Shown one piece after another: positions 5,810 to 10,725 of a DNA stretch of 10,725 bases. The position numbers were made by a program, and so were the translations under genes. The notes beneath the pieces were generated by a model that saw only the letters and a list, made by a program, of their open reading frames with translations, was not told the DNA's origin and ran no database searches. Every line of letters begins with the position of its first letter. Within the stretch, counting starts at the first letter, position 1. The stretch comes from Candidatus Nealsoniibacteriota bacterium (lineage in GTDB: Bacteria > Patescibacteriota > Minisyncoccia > Minisyncoccales > GWA2-38-27), in contig VGKE01000004.1 in NCBI GenBank assembly GCA_016867195.1, forward strand, positions 1-10,725, given 5' to 3'.

Positions 5810-6097
5810 TTATGAGTTTATTTTAAATTCTTCCCTTTCTTTGAATTCTTGTTTTTTGCCAATATGCCATTGCTGAACCGGCCTCAAATAACCGACTACC
5901 CTTGAATAAACCTCGCAGGCCTGGTAATTTTTTAATTCCCGACTTTTCGTAAAACAATCCTTACACTTAAAAAACAACATTTTTTCTCCCTCATTTTCAT
6001 AAGATAACAAAACCCCGTTTTTTATTTCTTTATTTTCTATTACTATCTTTTTTTGGCAATCGTGGCATTTTTGCTCGACATTTTTTACAATATCCAT
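5810..6097 (-). CDS. Stand-alone NrdD-like zinc and glycyl-radical domain protein
   Basis: This 95-residue protein resembles the extreme C-terminus of class III anaerobic ribonucleotide reductase (NrdD) without the catalytic barrel. Two CxxC pairs (Cys11/Cys14 and Cys45/Cys48) suggest a zinc ribbon. They are followed by YSRVVGYLRPVQQWHIGKKQ (residues 64-83), which matches the NrdD tail pattern RVxGYL...GKQEExKxR, including Gly69 at the glycyl-radical position. The 31-residue spacing between CxxC pairs is longer than in E. coli NrdD. Its start lies 68 bp inside perR in another frame and has no Shine-Dalgarno sequence. An internal ATG at 5980 (Met40) follows GAGGGAG with a 5-nt spacer and would give a 56-residue form lacking the first CxxC. 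Lying between perR and sod, it may replace an oxygen-damaged NrdD radical domain; alternatives are a regulatory zinc protein or a decayed NrdD fragment. Confidence 0.75.
   Translation of the reverse strand: MDIVKNVEQKCHDCQKKIVIENKEIKNGVLLSYENEGEKMLFFKCKDCFTKSRELKNYQACEVYSRVVGYLRPVQQWHIGKKQEFKEREEFKINS
5986..5992 (-). promoter_or_regulatory. Strong internal Shine-Dalgarno sequence
   Basis: GAGGGAG followed by AAAAA precedes an in-frame ATG at 5980 inside the NrdD-like gene. It is the best ribosome-binding site I see in the perR cluster and could direct a 56-residue product starting MLFFKCKDC. Confidence 0.5.
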
Positions 6098-6473
6098 AAA
6101 AATAAATTTGATAATTTTTAATTTTCCCGACCTTTAATTTTTGCTCTTTGATTATTTGACATTCCTGACAGATATCAAAAATATCATAAATATTATGGCA
6201 TTCTTGACAGATAAAATGGGCGTGAGAAGACACATCTCCGTCAAAATGAGTTATGCCTCCAACCGAAATTGCCTTAACCTTGTCTTTGTTTTTTAAATTA
6301 TTTAGAATCCTATAGACGGTTCCCTGACTTATTCTGGGCAATTTTTTTCTAACTTCTCTGAAAATCAATTCGGCCGAAGGATGGGTCTTAACCGATTTCA
6401 AATAATCCAAAATAATTTCTTTCTGACAGGTAATCCTTTCAATGCTCCCCCGGTTTTTATTATTAGTAATCAT
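6030..6473 (-). CDS. perR: Fur-family peroxide regulator, PerR-like
   Basis: This is a Fur-superfamily metal-dependent repressor of 147 residues with a winged-helix DNA-binding domain (about 10-75; SQGTVYRILNNL recognition helix at 49-60) and a C-terminal dimerisation domain. Compared with B. subtilis PerR, all five regulatory-site ligands align at nearly constant offset: His31 (H37), Asp78 (D85), His84 (H91), His86 (H93) and Asp97 (D104). The structural zinc cysteines Cys89/Cys92 and Cys129/Cys132 also align. Asp97 rather than Glu favours PerR over Fur. A further CQEC (102-105) is an unusual insertion. The last 21 codons overlap the NrdD-like gene in another frame. It has its own promoter 71 bp downstream of copA and a PerR-box-like site at its start, suggesting autoregulation and control of the NrdD-like gene and sod. 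Confidence 0.9.
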   Translation of the reverse strand: MITNNKNRGSIERITCQKEIILDYLKSVKTHPSAELIFREVRKKLPRISQGTVYRILNNLKNKDKVKAISVGGITHFDGDVSSHAHFICQECHNIYDIFDICQECQIIKEQKLKVGKIKNYQIYFYGYCKKCRAKMPRLPKKDSNRK

Positions 6474-6478
6474 TATTA
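6464..6478. promoter_or_regulatory. PerR-box-like operator over the perR start
   Basis: TAGTAATCATTATTA matches 11 of the 14 defined bases of the B. subtilis PerR consensus TTATAATNATTATAA, and its arms pair at 6 of 7 positions. It spans the predicted transcription start and the ATG of perR, a position suited to autorepression. AT-rich background lowers its significance. Confidence 0.4.
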
Positions 6479-6483
6479 TTTAA

Positions 6484-6512
6484 ATTTTATTCTTAACAAA
6501 AAAACTTGTCAA
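6484..6512 (-). promoter_or_regulatory. perR promoter, near-leaderless
   Basis: On the minus strand there is TTGACA (6512-6507), a 17-nt spacer, and TAAAAT (6489-6484), a near-consensus sigma70-type promoter. Initiation is expected at about 6477, leaving roughly four nucleotides before the ATG at 6473. No Shine-Dalgarno sequence is present. Confidence 0.65.
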
Positions 6513-6544
6513 GCCACCTTACCTGTGGAAAACTAATTAAAAAG

Positions 6545-8767
6545 TCAGATTTTGATTTTTCTCAAACGTAAAGAGTTGAGAACTACGGTTAAAGAACTTG
6601 CCGCCATCGCCACGGCTCCAATTACCGGATGCAACAATCCCAAAAAAGCTGCCGGAATGGCCACCGCGTTATAAAACCAAGCCCAGAAATAGTTTTGCTT
6701 TATTTTATTAAAAGTGGCTTTGGAAAGATTAATGGCGGTAATAATGCCGGAAATGTCGCCCCTGATTAAGATTATATCTCCGGATTCAATAGCCACATCA
6801 GTGCCCGTTCCTATGGCAATGCCGACATTGGCCGCGGCCAAAGCCGGACCGTCGTTGATGCCGTCGCCAACCATAGCCACCATGCCGTATTCCTGCTGCG
6901 CCCGTTGAACGGCCGCCACTTTCTGGTCGGGCATAACCTGAGCGTAAACCTCATTAATGCCAGCCTGCCTGGCTATGGCTTCAGCGGTTTTTTGATTATC
7001 TCCGGTCAGCATTATTGTTTTTAGTCCTCTTTTTTCAAATTCATTGATAACATCAGCCGCGCCCTCTTTTAAGGTGTCTGCCAGAGCGATTATTCCAATA
7101 ATTTTTTTACCTGCCCCGTAGGGTGCTTGCTCTCCTATGGGGTCTGCGGCAACAATCATGGCTGTTTTTGCCTGTTCCTGCAATTCTTTCAATTTTTCTT
7201 CTATTTCTGCTTTCGCCTCACCAACCATTTCCGGCTTGCCCACCATCACTTCAGCGCCGTTAACAATACCCTTTACGCCCATTCCAATAACTGCTTCAAA
7301 TGACTGGCACTCGTCTAATTTAACGTCCATCTCTTTCGCTTTATCAATAATGGCCCGACCCAACGGATGTTCGGAATTCTGCTCTACCGACGCCGCCAAT
7401 TGTAGAACGGCGGAGGGTAGCCCTCCGCCAACTTCAACAATATCGGTGACACTTGGCTTTCCCTTGGTTAAAGTGCCGGTTTTATCAAGGATAATCGCTT
7501 TTACTTCTTTCATTGTTTGTATGGCTTCTCCCTTACGCAGCAAGACCCCTTTTTCCGCTCCTAAACCAGAACCGACCATCAAAGCAGTCGGTGTGGCCAA
7601 TCCCAAGGCGCAAGGACAGGCAATGACTAAAACAGCCACTGCCGCCAATATGGCCAGGGAGATTACGGGCGCGGCGACATTTAACCATGGCAGATTAAAA
7701 AATTCTACAATCGGTATGTGGAAATTGGGGAAAAGTATCCAAGAAACAAAGGTGCCAATCGCCACCAAAATAACCGCCGGCACAAGGTAGCCCGTAACCC
7801 TGTCGGCAAACTCCTGAATTGGAATTCTGCTGCCCTGACATTCTTCAACTAATTTTATAATCTGGGAAAGAAATGTTTCTTTGCCGATTTTTGTCGCTTG
7901 AACCTTCAAAACGCCCTGCTGGTTGATTGTTGAACCAATGACCGCGTCCCCTTTTTTCTTACCCACTGGCATTGATTCTCCCGTAGCCATTGATTCGTCA
8001 ACATGGCTTTCCCCCTCAATTACCAGTCCGTCGGTCGGAATTTTCTCGCCTGGCCTGACAATCATCACATCGCCAACCTTCAACTCCTCTACGGCAATTT
8101 CTTTTTCCTGGCCGTCTATAATAATTTTTGCTTTTTTCGCCCCAAGCTCTAAAAGCCGCTTAATCGCCTGGGAGGCCCGGCCTCTTGCTTTTGCTTCCAG
8201 ATATCTGCCGATTAAATGAAATGTTAAAATAGATATGGCCATTTCCACAAAAGTGGTTACCGGGAAAAAAAACTGAAGAAAACTCAAAAGATAAGGCGGC
8301 AAAGAACCCAGCATCACCAGAGTGTCCATATTGGCGCTAAAATGCTTTGCCGCAATAAAAGCGGACTTGTGAGTGTTATAGCCGACAAAGAAAATTACCG
8401 GTAAACCAAGAATTAAGGTAATGTAAAAAAAATAAGGCACGGTCCGAATAAACATATCAACCATCATCAAAGACATCATCGGAACCCAAAACCAAAGTGC
8501 CGTAATCATTCTTTTTTTTGCCTGCGCCATTTCCTTTTCTTCAATGTCTTTAAGTTCTTCTTTTTCGGGAAACGCTTTATAATCCCCGACCGCGGAAACA
8601 GCTTCTATAACTTCTCCATCTTTTACATCTCCTTCTAGATAAAGCTTTTTGGCGGCAAAATTCACTTTTGCCGACTTCGCTCCAGGCAATCTCAAAACCG
8701 CTTTTTCAATATTTCTGGCGCAGGAAGCGCAATGCATTCCCAAAATTTTAAAAATCTTTTTTTCCAT
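6545..8767 (-). CDS. copA: Copper-translocating P1B-type ATPase
   Basis: CopA exports Cu(I) across the cytoplasmic membrane at the cost of ATP. At 740 residues it is full length with a single N-terminal HMA metal-binding domain (GMHCASC, Cys13/Cys16). Further motifs in order: the actuator loop with ATGES, the transport-site motif Cys384-Pro-Cys386, phosphorylated Asp428 in DKTGTLT, the nucleotide-binding SEHPLG, TGDN, GDGIND, and the C-terminal [12 protein letters not shown] and MAASS membrane motifs typical of Cu(I) ATPases. Two palindromic DNA elements lie in frame: 7409-7429 encodes GGGLPSA between the phosphorylation site and LAASVE, and 7113-7143 encodes roughly [10 protein letters not shown] between MIVAAD and [12 protein letters not shown], a loop normally without this insertion. 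It is last in a csoR-led copper cluster, so copper-dependent derepression is likely. Confidence 0.97.
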   Translation of the reverse strand: MEKKIFKILGMHCASCARNIEKAVLRLPGAKSAKVNFAAKKLYLEGDVKDGEVIEAVSAVGDYKAFPEKEELKDIEEKEMAQAKKRMITALWFWVPMMSLMMVDMFIRTVPYFFYITLILGLPVIFFVGYNTHKSAFIAAKHFSANMDTLVMLGSLPPYLLSFLQFFFPVTTFVEMAISILTFHLIGRYLEAKARGRASQAIKRLLELGAKKAKIIIDGQEKEIAVEELKVGDVMIVRPGEKIPTDGLVIEGESHVDESMATGESMPVGKKKGDAVIGSTINQQGVLKVQATKIGKETFLSQIIKLVEECQGSRIPIQEFADRVTGYLVPAVILVAIGTFVSWILFPNFHIPIVEFFNLPWLNVAAPVISLAILAAVAVLVIACPCALGLATPTALMVGSGLGAEKGVLLRKGEAIQTMKEVKAIILDKTGTLTKGKPSVTDIVEVGGGLPSAVLQLAASVEQNSEHPLGRAIIDKAKEMDVKLDECQSFEAVIGMGVKGIVNGAEVMVGKPEMVGEAKAEIEEKLKELQEQAKTAMIVAADPIGEQAPYGAGKKIIGIIALADTLKEGAADVINEFEKRGLKTIMLTGDNQKTAEAIARQAGINEVYAQVMPDQKVAAVQRAQQEYGMVAMVGDGINDGPALAAANVGIAIGTGTDVAIESGDIILIRGDISGIITAINLSKATFNKIKQNYFWAWFYNAVAIPAAFLGLLHPVIGAVAMAASSLTVVLNSLRLRKIKI
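7113..7143. repeat. In-frame hairpin insertion in copA
   Basis: CCCCGTAGGG (7114-7123) pairs with the TCCTATGGGG region (7133-7142) through ten positions, two as G-U in plus-strand RNA. It occupies about 30 nt (7112-7141, ten codons) between codons for MIVAAD and GKK. CopA homologues, as I remember them, go directly from the Asp to GK here. It differs in sequence from the GGCGGAG palindromes. Confidence 0.6.
7409..7429. repeat. In-frame palindrome in copA, half-unit of the GCGGAGAAC family
   Basis: Nine-bp perfect arms (GGCGGAGGG and CCCTCCGCC) flank a TAG loop; the 21 nt equal seven codons (GGGLPSA). The outer GGCGGAG / CTCCGCC and the total length match the half-units of the palindrome at 527-580, while the inner pairs change from AA/TT to GG/CC together, as expected for a conserved hairpin. 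Confidence 0.75.
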
Positions 8768-8780
8768 ATTTTAAAAATTT

Positions 8781-8803
8781 ACAATTAAACGATTCTTAAT
8801 TGT
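8781..8803. promoter_or_regulatory. Inverted repeat upstream of copA
   Basis: ACAATTAA (8781-8788) and TTAATTGT (8796-8803) are perfect 8-bp arms separated by 7 nt, in the 81-bp gap between the DUF2318 gene and copA. It could be an operator, or an AT-rich weak terminator followed by AAATTTTT on the minus strand. Nothing else clear was seen in this gap. Confidence 0.4.
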
Positions 8804-8848
8804 TAAATTTAAATTATTGGGCAGGTGCCTACTTCTGATTTACACCTT

Positions 8849-9343
8849 TCATAATGTTCTCCAGGTGTTATCAGCTAAATCTTTTATTTTTATAACAACA
8901 CTATCCCCCTCTACGGTGTTTGGTAAATATCCTGGCCAACAACCGCCAGGAGTTTTGTTTTCCGTTCCAAGTCCAGAAATGGGATATTTGTTTCCGCAAT
9001 TATTACAAACCATATAATCCCCTTCTTGGCGGTATCCCTTGCCACTGTAATAACAAACATCGCAAGCATCAAAAGCTGTTTTTATGTTTCCGTCCTCAGT
9101 TTTAACCGTAAAGAATTTTATTTCCTTTCCGTCTAAATCATATTCATACCATTTAGCCTGGTCTATTACTTCGGACAAAGGTATCTGTATAAAATCTTCT
9201 GAATCAATTTGTCCTGATTGAAAAAAGCCAAACCCTCTGGTTAGAAAAACAGCGATCAGTAACGCTAAACAAAAAAATATAATTAGAATTTTGATATTTT
9301 TCACAGAACTTATTGTTTTTTTATCTTCTGCAGCCGCAACCAC
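8849..9343 (-). CDS. DUF2318 / FtrD-like cysteine-rich membrane protein
   Basis: The product matches the DUF2318 (FtrD-like) family, found near metal transporters but biochemically little known. One membrane segment (about 18-37) is followed by an extracytoplasmic domain. Family features are IPLSEVIDQAKWYEYDLDG, FDACDVCY (Cys94/Cys97), KGYRQEGDYMVCNNCG (Cys113/Cys116) and GGC (Cys135), five cysteines likely to bind metal or an Fe-S centre. The start is uncertain. A GTG at 9343 overlaps the upstream gene by 23 bp; a GTG at 9304 would avoid the overlap and give an N-terminus MKNIKILIIFF that fits a signal anchor better. Neither has a convincing ribosome-binding site. Position between the HMA-like membrane gene and copA suggests a role in copper or iron handling, which is inference. 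Confidence 0.88.
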   Translation of the reverse strand: MVAAAEDKKTISSVKNIKILIIFFCLALLIAVFLTRGFGFFQSGQIDSEDFIQIPLSEVIDQAKWYEYDLDGKEIKFFTVKTEDGNIKTAFDACDVCYYSGKGYRQEGDYMVCNNCGNKYPISGLGTENKTPGGCWPGYLPNTVEGDSVVIKIKDLADNTWRTL

Positions 9344-10148
9344 AACCCTTGCTTGATCCTGCGCAATCTATGGCGCAATTGCCGGCTAATGACTGGTTCT
9401 CCCTGGGATTATTTATAGTTTGCTCAGCAACGTTTTCTTGCTGCTCGTTCGTAACTGTGGCTTTGTAGGTGTCAAAAACATCTAAAGCAAGTATATTTTC
9501 TTTGGATGTCTTTTCGTATTCATAGCTGATATCAAATAAATTTGGAAATCTATATCCAACACTTCCTACTCCGCTAATTTTTTTAAGTTCTCCTGTTATT
9601 AAAGAAGCGTGCCCTGGGCAAGGAATATCAACTTTTATGCTTAAAAGGTTTTCTCCTTCTTTTATTTTGATATTTCCTTCTTTTTGGAAAGCATTTGATA
9701 TGGCTGCAGTAAAACTTGTCCCAGCATCAATATTTGCCACAATCGGAAAAATAAGCATAAATAGAATAAGATTGATGCCGATAGTTGTTCCATAAAGAGT
9801 TAAAAGATATTTCCACTTTCTCTTAATTCCTTTTGGCGCAAATTCAAATTCCCAACTTCCATCTTTTTTGCTTAAACTTATGAACCCTTGTTTTTTAAAG
9901 TAAAAAACAGCTGAAATTGTAGCAAAAATAAAAGAAATCAATATTAAAATATGGAAAAAATAACGACTAAGAAGGAGTGGTTTAAAAATAGCTGTGGCTG
10001 TGGTAACCCCTAAAACTGAAAAAATAATAAATCCTATACATCCTATATGGGGCACTAAGCCATAGATAATTCCTGAAAAAATCCCTTTTTTATTTGCCTT
10101 ATTTTTTTGAGCGTCTTGATTATTTTTGTTTTTATCGCAGCAATTCAT
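9321..10148 (-). CDS. Cys-rich membrane protein with degenerate HMA-like domain
   Basis: I cannot name a characterised family. The 275-residue product starts MNCC, a possible metal site. It has hydrophobic segments at about 24-48 (LVPHIGCIGFIIFSVLG, with His34 and Cys37 in the membrane), 65-85 and 115-138, giving about three membrane passes. Residues about 168-231 look like an HMA fold (LLSIKVDIPCPGHASLITGE, then a GVGSVGYRF strand), but CPGH (Cys177...His180) replaces CxxC. The tail is cysteine-rich: Cys258, Cys262 and the GCGCGCRR end. The membrane histidine/cysteine, HMA-like domain and Cys tail together suggest metal uptake or delivery, somewhat like MerT-type or chaperone proteins. It sits between csoR and the DUF2318 gene, 60 bp after csoR, so copper is the likely metal. 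The start lacks a Shine-Dalgarno sequence. Confidence 0.8.
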   Translation of the reverse strand: MNCCDKNKNNQDAQKNKANKKGIFSGIIYGLVPHIGCIGFIIFSVLGVTTATAIFKPLLLSRYFFHILILISFIFATISAVFYFKKQGFISLSKKDGSWEFEFAPKGIKRKWKYLLTLYGTTIGINLILFMLIFPIVANIDAGTSFTAAISNAFQKEGNIKIKEGENLLSIKVDIPCPGHASLITGELKKISGVGSVGYRFPNLFDISYEYEKTSKENILALDVFDTYKATVTNEQQENVAEQTINNPRENQSLAGNCAIDCAGSSKGCGCGCRR

Positions 10149-10208
10149 AATTTTTATTTATCCCGTTAAAAATTAAAAAATGTTTAACACCAAAACATAG
10201 AAAAATTT

Positions 10209-10493
10209 CTAATGAGATTTGTTATCAGAATTTTTAAAAAGCTCTAAAAGTTCTTTCATTTTTCTCTCTCTTTCTGCTTTGTTTTTACCTTTGATTGCTT
10301 CTGTCACGCAAGTATTTAAATGATTTTCTAAAATTATTTCGTCAACCTTTTTTAAGGCAGAATATACTGCTTTGTTTTGCATAATAATATCAATACAATA
10401 TTTTTCTTGTTCAATCATTTTTTTAATCCCCTGCAAATGTCCAATAATATAATTGACCCTGTTTATGGCTTGTTTTTTTAAATCTTTTTTCAT
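10209..10493 (-). CDS. csoR: CsoR-family copper-sensing repressor
   Basis: This 94-residue all-helical protein belongs to the CsoR/RcnR/FrmR family of metal-sensing repressors. The family start is clear: AINRVNYIIGHLQGIKKMIE (residues 9-28). Predicted Cu(I) ligands are Cys33, His58 and Cys62, with the same spacing as Mycobacterium tuberculosis CsoR Cys36/His61/Cys65, which favours copper over nickel or formaldehyde sensing. Apo-protein binds DNA and Cu(I) releases it. A matching operator lies directly upstream, overlapping the predicted transcription start, so autoregulation and control of the downstream HMA-like, DUF2318 and copA genes is expected. Confidence 0.95.
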   Translation of the reverse strand: MKKDLKKQAINRVNYIIGHLQGIKKMIEQEKYCIDIIMQNKAVYSALKKVDEIILENHLNTCVTEAIKGKNKAERERKMKELLELFKNSDNKSH

Positions 10494-10495
10494 AG

Positions 10496-10515
10496 AAATA
10501 TTTCCGGAAATATTT
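10496..10515. promoter_or_regulatory. Perfect 20-bp palindrome in the csoR leader
   Basis: AAATATTTCCGGAAATATTT lies between the CsoR operator and the csoR ATG. In RNA it could form an 8-bp hairpin with a CCGG loop; GGAAA, the only Shine-Dalgarno-like stretch before the ATG, would be partly enclosed. It may instead be a second protein-binding site. Confidence 0.5.
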
Positions 10516-10518
10516 TAG

Positions 10519-10544
10519 TAATACCCACCCTAGGGGGGTTATTA
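10519..10544. promoter_or_regulatory. CsoR operator
   Basis: A 26-bp palindrome centred on CTAG (10530-10533), pairing at 11 of 13 positions. AATACCCACCC on one side and GGGGGGTTATT on the other give the C-run/G-run arrangement known for CsoR boxes. It overlaps the predicted start of the csoR transcript. Confidence 0.8.
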
Positions 10545-10547
10545 TCC

Positions 10548-10575
10548 ATATTACCCATTCAACAAACTGTGTCAA
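10548..10575 (-). promoter_or_regulatory. csoR promoter
   Basis: Minus-strand TTGACA (10575-10570), a 16-nt spacer and TAATAT (10553-10548). Initiation would fall near 10541, inside the CsoR operator, giving a leader of about 48 nt. The -35 lies just after the stop of the upstream permease gene. Confidence 0.55.
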
Positions 10576-10583
10576 GGGGATAA

Positions 10584-10725
10584 CTATTTGTGATGGTTAA
10601 ATAAAAAAGTCAAGACTAAGAAAAACAAAGCTACCAGGACAATGACTCCGCCCGGGGCCATATTAAAGTAGTAAGCCAGGACAAGGCCGGAGAATACGGA
10701 AACTAAGGACAGTGAAACAGCCAGA
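10584..10725 (-). CDS. ABC metal-ion permease, C-terminal fragment (ZnuB/MntB-like)
   Basis: The 5' part lies beyond the window. The visible 46 residues, read from 10724 to the TAG at 10586-10584, are LAVSLSLVSVFSGLVLAYYF, NMAPGGVIVLVALFFLVLTF and LFNHHK. A hydrophobic helix, a short turn with APGG and a final hydrophobic helix is the usual C-terminus of ABC-3 family zinc/manganese permeases, where the turn commonly reads (L/M)xPGATIVL. The fragment is too short to tell zinc from manganese or iron. A good csoR promoter follows directly, so csoR need not be co-transcribed with it. Confidence 0.72.
   Translation of the reverse strand, partial: LAVSLSLVSVFSGLVLAYYFNMAPGGVIVLVALFFLVLTFLFNHHK

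Noticed and set aside
7137..7790. Long plus-strand open frame antisense to copA
   Set aside because: It is a low-complexity S/T/P/A-rich translation opposite a full-length, motif-complete CopA; a shadow frame.
1..10725. Alternative genetic code (TGA read as glycine, as in Gracilibacteria/Absconditabacteria)
   Set aside because: TGA ends rplI, copA and the DUF2318 gene at the expected family lengths, and no conserved gene contains an internal TGA.

Overview
The window looks like part of the chromosome of a Candidate Phyla Radiation (Patescibacteria) bacterium, most likely Parcubacteria-like. This rests on gene style and on AT-rich, quasi-palindromic spacers (1035-1170, 3654-3816) of a kind I associate with those genomes. 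It is a judgement from memory, not a database match. TGA is used as a stop (rplI, copA, the DUF2318 gene), which argues against the code-25 lineages. Almost every gene is on the minus strand; only rpmA is on the plus strand. No rRNA, tRNA, CRISPR array or insertion sequence was seen.

From the left: a geranylgeranyl-reductase-like FAD oxidoreductase (99-1034) is coupled through an ATGA overlap to a small membrane protein (1031-1306). Divergent from these is rpmA (L27). It converges on pyrG (CTP synthase), which is itself coupled to rplI (L9) by another ATGA overlap. An AT-rich repeat spacer separates these from a secreted S41/CtpA-type protease.

The middle holds an oxidative-stress cluster transcribed perR, then a small stand-alone protein resembling the C-terminal zinc and glycyl-radical segment of anaerobic ribonucleotide reductase (NrdD), then an Fe/Mn superoxide dismutase. 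perR has a strong predicted promoter that would give an almost leaderless mRNA, and a PerR-box-like palindrome over its start.

The right part is a copper-homeostasis cluster: csoR with Cu(I) ligands Cys-His-Cys and a CsoR-type operator, a Cys-rich membrane protein with a degenerate HMA-like domain, a DUF2318/FtrD-like protein, and the Cu(I) P-type ATPase copA. At the right edge, outside this unit, is the C-terminal end of an ABC metal-ion (ZnuB/MntB-like) permease.

The most unusual signal is a family of short GC-rich palindromes with covarying stems. One is intergenic (13-56). One lies in frame inside the reductase gene (527-580; 54 nt, 18 codons). A half-size relative lies in frame inside copA (7409-7429; 21 nt, 7 codons). 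A second, unrelated hairpin (7113-7143) appears to add about ten residues to a CopA loop. These behave like the palindromic elements inserted into Rickettsia genes. The second candidate of note is the orphan NrdD-like glycyl-radical domain between perR and sod, which suggests a YfiD-like spare part for an oxygen-damaged reductase.
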